Both the position numbers and the translations under genes were made by a program. The notes under the pieces were generated by a model. The model did no database searches and was not told the DNA's origin. It saw only the letters and a program-made list of their open reading frames with translations. A stretch of 64,000 nucleotides of DNA from Hyphomicrobiaceae bacterium. Lineage in GTDB: Bacteria; Pseudomonadota; Alphaproteobacteria; Rhizobiales; Hyphomicrobiaceae. The stretch is taken from positions 124,001 through 188,000 of the forward strand of contig JAWKWE010000006.1 of assembly GCA_041397645.1 (NCBI GenBank), written 5' to 3'. This document shows, one piece after another, positions 35,776-47,756 of the stretch. Every line of letters starts with the position of its first letter. The first letter of the stretch is position 1.

Positions 35776-36846
35776 ATGTCTGATCGCACACCTCGCGCAC
35801 CTAAGGCGCAAGCAACCCCCCGCTCGCAGTCAGCTCACGCCGCACCGCGGCTCAGTTGCAGCGAATACCCCGCCATTCGAATGCGCCGGAACCGCAAGTC
35901 CGGCTGGACACGCCGCATGGTGGCGGAGCATGTCCTTACACCCGACGATCTGATCTGGCCGATCTTCGTGCTTGAAGGCGTCGCCAAACGCGAAGCGGTC
36001 GCGTCCATGCCCGGTGTGGAACGCCAGAGCGTCGATCAGGTTGTCGAAAGCGCGCGTGAAGCCGTCCGCCTCGGCATCCCGGCACTTGCCCTCTTTCCCT
36101 ACACCGATCCCAAGCTCAGGACAGACGATGCGCGCGAGGCCTTCAATCCAGACAATCTTGTCTGTCGGGCGACGCGCGCCATCAAGAAGGCGGGCCTCGA
36201 AATCGGTGTTGTGCTCGACGTTGCGCTCGATCCCTATACGAGCCATGGCCACGATGGTCTGCTTGTCGGTGACGAGATCGTCAATGACGAGACCATAGCC
36301 GCGTTGATCAAGCAAAGCCTCGTTCAGGCAGAAGCTGGCGCCGACGTGCTGGCCCCGTCCGACATGATGGATGGACGCATTGGTGCCATTCGGGCAGCGT
36401 TGGAAACTGCAGGTCTTCAGAACACGCAGATCATGTCCTATGCCGCCAAGTATGCCAGCGCGTTCTATGGCCCGTTCCGTGATGCAGTGGGCTCAGCAGG
36501 TTTTTTGAAAGGCGACAAACGCACGTATCAAATGGATCCCGCCAACTCCGACGAGGCATTGCGCGAGGTCGCACTCGATATAGCCGAAGGCGCGGACATG
36601 GTGATGGTAAAACCGGGTATGCCCTATCTCGACATCGTGCGCCGCGTCTCAGAGACGTTCAAACTTCCGACCTTCGCCTATCAGGTCTCGGGCGAATACG
36701 CGATGATCGTGCGCGCTGCGGAAGCAGGCTGTTTTGACTGCGACAAGGCGATGATGGAAGCGCTGATGGCGTTCAAACGTGCAGGCGCCGCCGGCATCCT
36801 GACCTACTACGCACCACGCGCCGCCAAGCTCCTCAACCACGACTGA
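35776..36846 (+). CDS. hemB: Delta-aminolevulinic acid dehydratase (porphobilinogen synthase)
   Basis: 356 residues. It condenses two ALA to porphobilinogen. The active-site lysines are in AAKYASAFYGPFRD (about 223) and VKPGMPYLD (about 277). The metal-binding region reads DVALDPYTSHGHDG (about 147), with aspartates where zinc enzymes have cysteines, so it should be the magnesium-type enzyme found in rhizobia and Pseudomonas. ATG at 35776 (MSDRTPRAP) is chosen over the 23-residue longer frame. Confidence 0.95.
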   Translation: MSDRTPRAPKAQATPRSQSAHAAPRLSCSEYPAIRMRRNRKSGWTRRMVAEHVLTPDDLIWPIFVLEGVAKREAVASMPGVERQSVDQVVESAREAVRLGIPALALFPYTDPKLRTDDAREAFNPDNLVCRATRAIKKAGLEIGVVLDVALDPYTSHGHDGLLVGDEIVNDETIAALIKQSLVQAEAGADVLAPSDMMDGRIGAIRAALETAGLQNTQIMSYAAKYASAFYGPFRDAVGSAGFLKGDKRTYQMDPANSDEALREVALDIAEGADMVMVKPGMPYLDIVRRVSETFKLPTFAYQVSGEYAMIVRAAEAGCFDCDKAMMEALMAFKRAGAAGILTYYAPRAAKLLNHD

Positions 36847-36999
36847 TCGAGAACAGACAGAGCCGCTCTAGCTGCCGAGAAAATCCCCTGCGGCAATCCG
36901 CACCCGCCGGATCATTGCGCCTGTCTGCGTTTGCCCTTCGACTAGGCGGGCATTCTCCGGCGGCATGCGCGTCATCGCATCGAAGGGGATGATATCGAC

Positions 37000-38349
37000 A
37001 TGACACCGATCAAGATTGTGCTTTGGGGATTTCTCGCAGCGATAAGCGGCCTTTGGCTGCTTGCCGAGCCCATATTCGGCATTCCCCAACAGTTCGCCCC
37101 AATCCGTGCCGCCCTCATCAATTACACGGGCATCATCGGCATATCAGTCATGAGCCTCGCCATGATCTTGGCTGTCCGCCCCGTGTTCGCGGAACGTTGG
37201 TTCGACGGCCTCGACAAGATGTACCGGCTGCACAAGTGGCTCGGCATCACCGCATTGATCTTCGCGGTTTCACATTGGATCAGCGCCAAGGCGCCTCACT
37301 GGCTTATCGACCTGGGACTTATGGAACGACGCGGGCGCGGCCCTCGGCCAGAGATCACCGATCCAATCGCGTTGTTTTTTCGCGAACAGCGCGGACTAGC
37401 AGAGGGCCTTGGCGAGTGGGCGTTCTACGCGGCGGTATTTCTCATTGCCCTGGCGCTTATCAAGATATTTCCCTACCGGCTGTTCCACAAGACGCACATC
37501 CTGCTTGCCGTCGCTTATCTCGTGCTGGTGTTCCACGCTGTCGTACTGATGAAGTTCAGCTACTGGGGCGACGCCGTCGGCATCGCCACGGGAATTCTGA
37601 TGGCCGCTGGCACGGTATCGGCCATCGTCCTGTTGGCAAAGACGAGCGGGCTGGCGCGTCCAGTCGTGGGACAGATCGAAAACATCGAATACAACGCGCC
37701 GAACCACGTTCTGAAAGTTGACGTCAAGCTCGCAAGCCGATGGCCGGGCCATGACGCTGGGCAATTCGCCTTCGTCACCTTCGATGATGCTGAAGGTGCT
37801 CATCCCTTCACGATTTCTTCGTCATGGCAACGTGACGGGCGTCTGACGTTCCTCATCAAAGAACTCGGCGACTACACCCGAACGCTGCCCGGCACGCTGG
37901 CCGCCGGCCAGAAAGTGAAGATTGAAGGACCGTTCGGGCGATTTGACTTCCAATCGGAGAAAGAACGCCAAGTTTGGATCGCAGGCGGGATAGGAATTTC
38001 GCCGTTCATCGCCCGTATGCAAGCGTTGGCCAGCGACCGGAATTCTACGGACGTCAACTCAACAAAACCCGTAGATCTTTTCTATGCCACGGCAGCCGAG
38101 AACCTTGCGGAGTTTCTGCCGAGGATCCAAGAGCGGGCGGAGGCGGCAGGCGTCAACCTGCACGTCATCAGGTCACCTCGCGACGGACTGCTGCGCGCCA
38201 AGGATATTATGGGCGCCATTCCAAAATGGAAAGACGCTGACTTGTGGTTCTGCGGACCTGAAGGATTTGGAAAAAGCCTGCGCCAAGACTTCGTTGCAGC
38301 CGGCCTGCCAACGACGGACTTCCACCAGGAATACTTCCAGATGCGTTGA
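37000..38349 (+). CDS. Ferric-reductase-like flavocytochrome
   Basis: 449 residues. About six membrane helices with paired histidines (YRLHKWLG, AVSHWIS, LFHKTHILLAV, LVFHAVV) form a ferric-reductase-like haem-binding core; then an FAD-binding domain (HPFTISSS) and an NAD(P)-binding domain (WIAGGIGISPFIARMQAL, WFCGPEGFGKSL). Such proteins pass electrons from NAD(P)H through flavin and haem to metals, oxygen or other acceptors; the physiological substrate here is unknown. AAGGGG about 10 bases before ATG 37000 supports the start. It follows hemB by about 150 bases on the same strand. Confidence 0.85.
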   Translation: MTPIKIVLWGFLAAISGLWLLAEPIFGIPQQFAPIRAALINYTGIIGISVMSLAMILAVRPVFAERWFDGLDKMYRLHKWLGITALIFAVSHWISAKAPHWLIDLGLMERRGRGPRPEITDPIALFFREQRGLAEGLGEWAFYAAVFLIALALIKIFPYRLFHKTHILLAVAYLVLVFHAVVLMKFSYWGDAVGIATGILMAAGTVSAIVLLAKTSGLARPVVGQIENIEYNAPNHVLKVDVKLASRWPGHDAGQFAFVTFDDAEGAHPFTISSSWQRDGRLTFLIKELGDYTRTLPGTLAAGQKVKIEGPFGRFDFQSEKERQVWIAGGIGISPFIARMQALASDRNSTDVNSTKPVDLFYATAAENLAEFLPRIQERAEAAGVNLHVIRSPRDGLLRAKDIMGAIPKWKDADLWFCGPEGFGKSLRQDFVAAGLPTTDFHQEYFQMR

Positions 38350-38367
38350 GGTGCGCGGGCGCGGTCT

Positions 38368-38745
38368 TCAAGAGTCGGCCGCGCCCTCGTCACGTCTGCG
38401 CAAGCGTTGCGCCAGGACGCGCATGACATGCAGCGCGAACGCGGGCTCTTCCTTCACGAGTTCAAGAAACATGTCGCGCGGAATGACGGCGACCGTCGTC
38501 TTCTCTGCGGCCAGAGCGGCTGCTGAGCGCGGTCCATCATCGATCAGCGCCATTTCGCCCAGAATTCCACCAGGCCCGACCTGCTCAAGCTCTTTACCGT
38601 ACCTCACCACGTCGATGCGACCGGACAGCACGGCATACATCTCCGCGCCCGTTCGATGCTCGAAGAACACCGGCTCGCCGGCGTCAAGCTGGCGAATTTC
38701 AGGATTTCGTCTGGTTATGAGCGTCAGATCGAAGCTGCTGTCCAT
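38368..38745 (-). CDS. Cyclic-nucleotide-binding domain protein without HTH
   Basis: About 125 residues made almost entirely of a CRP/cNMP-binding beta-roll: EPVFFEHRTGAEMYAVLSGRIDVVRYGKELEQVGPGGILGEMALIDDGPRSAAALAAEKTTVAVIP, with the phosphate-binding cassette GEMALIDDGPRSA. The protein ends after one helix, so no DNA-binding domain is present. It may be a stand-alone sensor acting on a partner protein. It is convergent with the ferric-reductase-like gene. Confidence 0.8.
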   Translation of the reverse strand: MDSSFDLTLITRRNPEIRQLDAGEPVFFEHRTGAEMYAVLSGRIDVVRYGKELEQVGPGGILGEMALIDDGPRSAAALAAEKTTVAVIPRDMFLELVKEEPAFALHVMRVLAQRLRRRDEGAADS

Positions 38746-38802
38746 CGACCGACAAGGTCGCGGCAAGCCGCAATCCTTGTCAACAAGCAAGTCAAAGGCA
38801 AC

Positions 38803-39366
38803 TCAACGCCGAACCCGTCTGCGCGGCACGTCGGCCGACTGATCAGACGGGGGCCAGCCGTCGCCGCTCGCAGTCGCCGCAGCGCCGCTATCGTCGCCAG
38901 AAGGCTGTGGCGATGCTTGCTGAGGCGTAGATCTGATAGGGTTCTTGCATTCGGTCAGCCACACATCGACGGTCGGATGCTCGACGCCAAAGATCCCGGG
39001 ACTTTCCGCAAACATCCAGCCGGTAAAGATCCGCTTCTCGGTTCCATCGAGCTGAGTTTCGTCAACCTCTACGAACGTGGTGGTCTTGGGCAGCTCAGTA
39101 GCGGGACGCGAGTAGCACACGCGCGGCGTCACCGTGATCTGGCCGAAAGCGACGCTCTTGTTGATCTCGACCTCAAATTTGGAGATCCGCGCCGTCACTT
39201 TGTCGAGGGCTGAGAATACCGCGACCTGGTTCTCAATACGCTCCGCGTGCGCTACCGGAACTCCACCAGCAAACGATATGCAAAGCGCGAGGGCGGCAAG
39301 ACTTACAACGCGCAATCGCGATTGATTGCGGTTCGTCTCAAAGGTCGCCTTAAAGGTCGCCAGCAC
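38803..39366 (-). CDS. DUF2155 domain secreted protein
   Basis: 187 residues. A signal peptide (about 17-41, ending VAHAER) precedes the DUF2155 core: LDKVTARISKFEV, TVTPRVCYSRP, TTFVEVDETQLDGTEKRIFTGWMFAESPGIFGVEHPTVDVWLTEC. Two conserved cysteines probably form a disulfide. The tail is Ala/Ser/Asp-rich and disordered. The function is unknown. A GTG at 39366 begins the frame; the true start is uncertain. In relatives it sits beside the NDUFA12 gene, as here. Confidence 0.8.
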   Translation of the reverse strand: MLATFKATFETNRNQSRLRVVSLAALALCISFAGGVPVAHAERIENQVAVFSALDKVTARISKFEVEINKSVAFGQITVTPRVCYSRPATELPKTTTFVEVDETQLDGTEKRIFTGWMFAESPGIFGVEHPTVDVWLTECKNPIRSTPQQASPQPSGDDSGAAATASGDGWPPSDQSADVPRRRVRR

Positions 39367-39504
39367 CCCGGTCCTAACCCTTCAATTCTCGAAATCGGAG
39401 CCCCGAAGCGGCTCCCGTTCAACGGACCATCCCATTCACGCCAATGGTGGCGTCAACAAGGCCCCATAACGCCAGCTGATTTAATCAGCTTTCTGACGTG
39501 CCGG

Positions 39505-39903
39505 TCAGTCCGGAGTCCAAGGCCGGTAATCGCTTGTCGTCCGGGCACGCGGACCAGGGGCCAGAATCGAGCCCTGCGGCCGGTACGCTTCCGGAGTTCC
39601 AGTCATGTTCATCTGGTGCGGTTCTTGCCAGGGCTTGGGATCGTAGCGTTCGTCTGTCGGCAGCTGGTCCACTGTGTAATGCAGCCAGCCGTGCCATTCG
39701 GGCGGCACCTGGGAGGCCTCGGACAGATTCTTATATGTCACCCACCGTGCAGGCACGCCGAGCGGCCCAACACCCGAACGTTGGACGTAATAGCGATTGC
39801 CGAATGTGTCCTCGCCGACGAGCTTGCCCTTCCGCCACGTGAAAAAGCGCGTGCCCCACGTATTGCCGCCCCACCAGGAGAAGATCTCGGTGAACAATCC
39901 CAT
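39505..39903 (-). CDS. NADH:ubiquinone oxidoreductase subunit NDUFA12 homologue
   Basis: 132 residues. The family signature is clear: FFTWRKGKLVGEDTFGNRYYVQR and RWVTYKNLSEASQVPPEWHGWLHYTVD, an accessory complex I subunit shared by alphaproteobacteria and mitochondria. ATG at 39903 (MGLFTEIF) has GGGAAAA just upstream; TTG at 39912 is an alternative. It precedes the DUF2155 gene on the same strand, 138 bases apart. Confidence 0.93.
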   Translation of the reverse strand: MGLFTEIFSWWGGNTWGTRFFTWRKGKLVGEDTFGNRYYVQRSGVGPLGVPARWVTYKNLSEASQVPPEWHGWLHYTVDQLPTDERYDPKPWQEPHQMNMTGTPEAYRPQGSILAPGPRARTTSDYRPWTPD

Positions 39904-40168
39904 TTTTCCCAAAGCCTCATAACAGTGTAGCGCGCACGAGCCGCAACTCGGACTTACCCCTTAAGGATCGTCTCTGTCCATACGGCTCGACCACCGAGGC
40001 GGCGGCGCAACACTCTGATGCCGGAATCGCTCTAAGCTCAAGAGCGCGCATGGAAGCAGCCCCTGAAAAATGGCGCTTTCAACAGGCCGCCGAAAGGCCC
40101 CGTAAGCGCTCCCGCCCGGATTTCCCGGGTGTTTTCAGTGTTCAATTCACACCTCGCCAACACCCCCA

Positions 40169-40210
40169 CATCTAGTTATTGGTTGTCGCTGCTACCACAA
40201 TATGTAGATG
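40169..40210 (+). promoter_or_regulatory. NrdR-box-like pair over a candidate nrdJ promoter
   Basis: CAATATGTAG (40198-40207) matches all strongly conserved positions of the NrdR box core; CTAGTTATTG (40172-40181) matches 8 of 10. They overlap TTGGTT (40179-40184) and TATGTA (40201-40206), spaced 16 bases, a plausible -35/-10. The centres are 26 bases apart, shorter than the usual 31-32, which is a caution. nrdR itself lies at 25521-26045. Confidence 0.5.
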
Positions 40211-40253
40211 TCCGCAGGTGACGAACTGATCGAATCGTCCTAGCTTCCAAATA

Positions 40254-40659
40254 CGACAGCAGCGTCTCGGGGGAGTACTCGCGCTGTCGAGACAAGAAGG
40301 CAGTGAGGCGTTTTCAGGCCGCATGTCTAGCGGCTCTCAGCAGAGCGTTTCGTGCCGTGTCGATCGAACCCTCCAGGTTCGTTTGTCGTCAAGCCGTCGC
40401 GTGTGCCGGCCGGGTGCGGGGAGCATCCGGAGGAGTAGCGGGAGTGTGTCTTATGCGAGGGTCTTCCTTGCACCCGCTGCTCCGAACCATGCGTGCGCGG
40501 TTCTGTAAAATTCGCAAGGGCATCCGCCCGAAGCGTCACGACCACAAGCAGGACTTGCGCCTTTCTAGAAGGTGAGGCGCAGCGTCCAAACGAAAACAAC
40601 CATTCGGGTGTTCCAGCCCTCGTTTCTCGTACTGCGACACCCCCGCAAGAAACCGGGGG
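40254..40659 (+). ncRNA. Structured 5' leader of nrdJ (candidate cis-regulatory RNA)
   Basis: A dense series of stems on the nrdJ-sense strand: CGACAGC/GCTGTCG (40254-40289), GCTCT/AGAGC (40333-40346), CGAACC/GGTTCG (40365-40381), CCGGGTGC/GCATCCGG (40410-40430), an 11-base stem plus 7-base inner stem (40432-40483), GAACC/GGTTC (40484-40503), GGAC..GCGCC/GGCGC..GTCC (40551-40587) and CCCCCG/CGGGGG (40640-40659). Three stems each contain one G-U pair that would be an A-C mismatch on the opposite strand, pointing to transcription toward nrdJ. The last hairpin locks up a G-run 10 bases before the nrdJ ATG. No B12-box was found. Confidence 0.5.
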
Positions 40660-40669
40660 CACTTAATCC

Positions 40670-44431
<3,762 letters not shown>

Positions 44432-44453
44432 TAAAGAATCATGAGTGACCTGT

Positions 44454-44473
44454 CGGGCCCCGAAAGGGGCCCG
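44454..44473 (+). terminator. Hairpin after nrdJ
   Basis: CGGGCCCC-GAAA-GGGGCCCG is a perfect eight-base stem with a GAAA tetraloop 23 bases after the nrdJ stop. There is no T-run, so it may be a processing or attenuating hairpin instead of a simple terminator. Confidence 0.6.
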
Positions 44474-44525
44474 ACGCATTCTATGGGCCCGTCCTCAGCA
44501 AATATCTCAGCTCGCGGAAAGATGG

Positions 44526-44548
44526 ATCCTAGGCACAAGGCCTAGGAT
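44526..44548. repeat. Short palindromic repeat-like element
   Basis: ATCCTAGGC-N5-GCCTAGGAT inside GATGGATCC..GGATGAC. Its GGATCC..GGATGAC frame resembles the small dispersed palindromic repeats common between genes in alphaproteobacteria. Only one copy was seen in this window, so the repeat nature is inferred. Confidence 0.35.
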
Positions 44549-44767
44549 GACAAGTGCGTCCGTCTCGGCAGCGCGTCCTGATACCTGCCCTGCGCCGACC
44601 CCAACCGCCCGGCTTCGCGTGGAGTACAGCGCAGCGAGCGAGACATGGCGTGCTGAGTGTGCAAAGTATCTTCCCTCACGGGTTCCGAAGCGGGCCAACG
44701 TGCCGGCCAACGAGAAAAACCAGGCAGCTTGCGGTCAGATTGCGGACTGCGGGGGAAAGGACGCGCC

Positions 44768-46009
44768 ATGTTCCCACTCTCCAAAATGTTGTCCCACCTC
44801 ATCCGTGTCGGCACGCTCACGGTGTACGACGCGGAGGGCCGCAGGCATGTATATTCAGGCTCTACGCCCGGCCCATCCGTCAATATGAAGCTGAGCGATC
44901 CGCGTCTCTATAAGTCGCTGTTCTTCAGCCCCGAAATGGCTGCTGGCGAAGCCTACATGGACGGCACGCTGACGTTTCCAGAGTCCTCCCTGCGCGCATT
45001 CCTGGACTTACTTTCACAGAACCGCAACCTTCCCGGCGGGCCGCCCAGTTCGTTTCACCGTGCGGTGGGCGCCGTCTCGCGACGGTTCAAACACCTCCAA
45101 CAGGCAAACCCGATCGGCAAGGCGCAACAGAACATCGCGCATCACTACGACATCGGAAACGCGTTGTATCACCTATTCCTCGACGACGGCCTGTTCTACT
45201 CCTGCGCCTATTTTGAAAACGACGATGACACACTCGAACAAGCGCAAGTCGCCAAGTGCAGGCTCATTGCGGCCAAGCTTGACCTGCAGCCGGGTCAGAA
45301 AATTCTCGACATCGGGTGCGGGTGGGGCGGCCTTGCGATCTACCTCGCCAAGATGGAGGACGTGCAAGTTCACGGGGTGACGCTTTCCAAAGAGCAACAC
45401 GCGCTTGCCGTCGAACGTGCTGAAAAAGCCGGCGTTGCCAAGCGCGTCCGGTTCGAGCTGCGGGACTACCGCGAACTTGACCAGAAGTTCGACCGCATCG
45501 TCTCGGTCGGCATGTTCGAGCACGTCGGCGTGCCGCGCTACGACGAGTTCTTCGCCAAGGTGAACACGCTAATGCCGGATGACGGCGTCATGCTGTTGCA
45601 TTCCATCGGGCACATGAGCCCGCCGAGCACGGCAAGCCCTTGGCTGCGCAAATATATATTCCCCGGGGCCTACTCTCCTTCGCTCTCGGAGGTGTTTCCA
45701 GCGGTCGAGCGCAACCGGCTCTGGGTGACGGACTGCGAATTCCTGCGCCTGCATTACGCGATGACGTTGCGCCACTGGCACACGCGGTTTGAGGCCAACC
45801 GCGCGCGTATTGCTGAGATGTACGATGAACGCTTTTGCCGGATGTGGGAGTTCTATCTGATCAGCGCCGAGATGATGTTCCGCTCCGGTGCGCAAGAAGT
45901 CTTTCACATGCAGCTCTCACGTAAGCGAGACGCCAGTCCGATCCGCCGCGATTACATTTTTGAGGCGCAGCAGAAGCTGAGGCAACGAGAGGCCGCCGCG
46001 GCAGGGTAA
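44768..46009 (+). CDS. cfa: Cyclopropane-fatty-acyl-phospholipid synthase family methyltransferase
   Basis: 413 residues. It adds a methylene group from S-adenosylmethionine across double bonds in membrane phospholipid acyl chains. Present are the SAM site ILDIGCGWGG (about 181), the N-terminal lipid-interacting part (SPEMAAGEAYMDG), AHHYDIGNALYHLFLD, and VSVGMFEHVG. ATG at 44768 has GAAAGGA seven bases upstream; the frame is open to 44657 without family similarity. The gene following is a sulfotransferase, 166 bases on. Confidence 0.92.
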   Translation: MFPLSKMLSHLIRVGTLTVYDAEGRRHVYSGSTPGPSVNMKLSDPRLYKSLFFSPEMAAGEAYMDGTLTFPESSLRAFLDLLSQNRNLPGGPPSSFHRAVGAVSRRFKHLQQANPIGKAQQNIAHHYDIGNALYHLFLDDGLFYSCAYFENDDDTLEQAQVAKCRLIAAKLDLQPGQKILDIGCGWGGLAIYLAKMEDVQVHGVTLSKEQHALAVERAEKAGVAKRVRFELRDYRELDQKFDRIVSVGMFEHVGVPRYDEFFAKVNTLMPDDGVMLLHSIGHMSPPSTASPWLRKYIFPGAYSPSLSEVFPAVERNRLWVTDCEFLRLHYAMTLRHWHTRFEANRARIAEMYDERFCRMWEFYLISAEMMFRSGAQEVFHMQLSRKRDASPIRRDYIFEAQQKLRQREAAAAG

Positions 46010-46175
46010 CCTTTCCGGCGACCGCCTCCCCGAGCGCCATTGTGCACCGCCGCATCGTGCTACGTGAAAACGAGACCTTCGGCTCATTGGACTGGCCGAA
46101 AGTGTTGCCTATTGTGCGCCTCGGCAATGCGCACGACACCAGATCGTGCCTCCAACAAAATCGAGGAAACGCCCA

Positions 46176-47081
46176 ATGAACGCGCCTGACATTCAGTGGC
46201 CGAAAAAAACGCGCGAAATGCAAAGCCACCACTTCGACTCTACGTTCTGGAATGACTTCAAGTTTCGCGATAACGACATCGTCATCTCGACGTATGCCAA
46301 ATCCGGCACGACCTGGATGCAGCAGATCGTCAGCCAGTTGTTGTTCAACGGCCAGGAGAATGTGCCCACGGCAGAAATGTCGCCCTGGCTCGATCTGCGC
46401 GTACCGCCCAAGGAAGTGAAACTTCCGGCCGTCGAGGCGCAAACGCACCGGCGCTTCTTGAAAACGCATCTGCCCGTCGACGCCATCGTGTTCTCGCCGA
46501 AGGCCAAGTACATTTACATCGGTCGCGATGGCCGTGACGTTGCCTGGAGCTTCTTCAATCACCACATCAACGCTAACGAGCAGTATTATGCGGCGGTGAA
46601 TGACTCGCCCGGCCGCGTCGGGCCGCCATTCGAGCGTCCAGCTGACAATCCCGTCGATTACTTCCGCACCTGGCTGGCGCGGGATGGCCACCCTTATTGG
46701 CCATTCTGGGAGAACATTCGCACCTGGTGGGAAATTCGCGATCTGCCGAACGTGCATTTCATTCACTTCAAGAACCTGATCGACGATTTGCCGGGTGAGA
46801 TGCGCAAGATCGCAAACTTCCTAGACATTCCTATCGACGAAAAGAAGTGGCCCGAGATCGTGAAACACTGCACCTTCGATTACATGAAAGAAAATGCGGC
46901 GCCCGCTGTTCCGCTGGGTGGCGCATTCTGGGAAGGCGGCGCCAAAACGTTCATTCACAAAGGTACGAATGGCCGCTGGAAGGACCTGCTCACGGCCGAA
47001 GACAACGCAAGGTACGAAGCCAAAGCCAAGGAAGAGCTTGGCGAGGAGTGCGCCAACTGGCTGGCAACCGGCAAGCGCTAG
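46176..47081 (+). CDS. Cytosolic-type sulfotransferase (PAPS-dependent)
   Basis: 301 residues of the Sulfotransfer_1 family, closest in layout to eukaryotic cytosolic SULTs. The 5' phosphosulfate loop is YAKSGTTWMQQ (about 42), the likely catalytic histidine is in RRFLKTHLP, the 3' phosphate motif is IGRDGRDVAWSF (about 115) and the C-terminal cofactor motif is HKGTNGRWKD (about 261). The acceptor is unknown. ATG at 46176 has GAGGAAA at the correct distance. A strong terminator follows, so it ends its transcript. Confidence 0.9.
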   Translation: MNAPDIQWPKKTREMQSHHFDSTFWNDFKFRDNDIVISTYAKSGTTWMQQIVSQLLFNGQENVPTAEMSPWLDLRVPPKEVKLPAVEAQTHRRFLKTHLPVDAIVFSPKAKYIYIGRDGRDVAWSFFNHHINANEQYYAAVNDSPGRVGPPFERPADNPVDYFRTWLARDGHPYWPFWENIRTWWEIRDLPNVHFIHFKNLIDDLPGEMRKIANFLDIPIDEKKWPEIVKHCTFDYMKENAAPAVPLGGAFWEGGAKTFIHKGTNGRWKDLLTAEDNARYEAKAKEELGEECANWLATGKR

Positions 47082-47114
47082 CTTCGCGTATTTCGCTCGT
47101 CCGTACCGCCAATC

Positions 47115-47149
47115 AAAGCCCGCCATGCACACGCAATGGCGGGCTTTTT
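47115..47149 (+). terminator. Terminator of the sulfotransferase gene
   Basis: AAGCCCGCCAT pairs with ATGGCGGGCTT with a nine-base loop, followed by TTTTT. Confidence 0.9.
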
Positions 47150-47253
47150 ACTTCCGTTGTTTCTTAAAATTTTGTGATGTGAGAACTCATCCTTCGAAGA
47201 GACGTTGGAAAGAATGCAGGGGCACGCTGACGCACGTTAGAAGGAGAATTCAA

Positions 47254-47586
47254 ATGACACGCTTACCCTTCGTCATTTGCGCATTGCTCATGACAACCGG
47301 CTCCGCATTCGCACTCACTGTCAACAATCAGTCCGACCAGAAGATCAAGATTGGCCTCGACTCCGGAAACAAAGAGAAAGTTGAAACAATCGCAGCAGGA
47401 AAGAGCGCCAACTTTCCCAACTTCTGCCACGAGAGCGGTTGTGGCATCTCTGGCCCATGGGGCTACTCGGTCATGACTAAGCCGGGCGACACACTTACCT
47501 ACAGCAAAGGCGTTGTGCATCTCTCATCGCAACAAGCCTCGAACGATGCCACCGGCTCCGTGAGCCACAAGACACGCAAGTACTAA
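47254..47586 (+). CDS. Small secreted protein of unknown function
   Basis: 110 residues with a strong ribosome binding site (AAGGAG) and a signal peptide (about 1-20, ending SAFA). The mature part is Lys/Ser-rich with two cysteines in NFCHESGCGISGPWGY, likely a disulfide. I do not recognise the family. It lies after the sulfotransferase terminator with its own leader, so it is probably monocistronic. Confidence 0.65.
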   Translation: MTRLPFVICALLMTTGSAFALTVNNQSDQKIKIGLDSGNKEKVETIAAGKSANFPNFCHESGCGISGPWGYSVMTKPGDTLTYSKGVVHLSSQQASNDATGSVSHKTRKY

Positions 47587-47756
47587 TATTGAACCGGTAA
47601 GGCTGCGGCCGACGGACACAAGACTGCGCGCTGGTTGAGATTTTCATCCGGCGCGCGCACGTGGTAGTTCTGATGTTCAGATAAGATGTGCGGTTGGCGC
47701 TGCTCAAAGTGAGGGCGGCAAGCCTTCCGAGCCTGAACATAAGGAGTTGCCCGAAC

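Larger units (their letters stand above)
39904..40669. other. Long non-coding region upstream of nrdJ
   Basis: About 766 bases without a supported gene. From left to right it holds a region of no recognised signal, NrdR-box-like promoter sites (40169-40210), then about 400 bases rich in hairpins up to the nrdJ start. Open frames across the hairpins (for example 40303-40575) are rich in Arg/Cys and look like chance. Confidence 0.6.
44432..44767. other. Intergenic region between nrdJ and the cyclopropane synthase gene
   Basis: Contains the nrdJ terminator hairpin (44454-44473) and a short dispersed-repeat-like palindrome (44526-44548). Otherwise no supported gene. Confidence 0.5.

Noticed and set aside
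36868..37089. Small minus-strand frame between hemB and the ferric-reductase-like gene
   Set aside because: It extends into the start of the convincing flavocytochrome gene on the other strand and resembles no family that I know. A shorter start inside it cannot be excluded.
40303..40575. 90-residue open frame upstream of nrdJ
   Set aside because: It lacks a ribosome binding site, has an Arg/Cys/Ser-rich chance composition and coincides with a series of RNA stems.
40213..40669. Cobalamin riboswitch before nrdJ
   Set aside because: The gene needs B12, so this was sought, but no B12-box or its partner elements could be found. Class II enzymes are also not expected to be switched off by their own cofactor.
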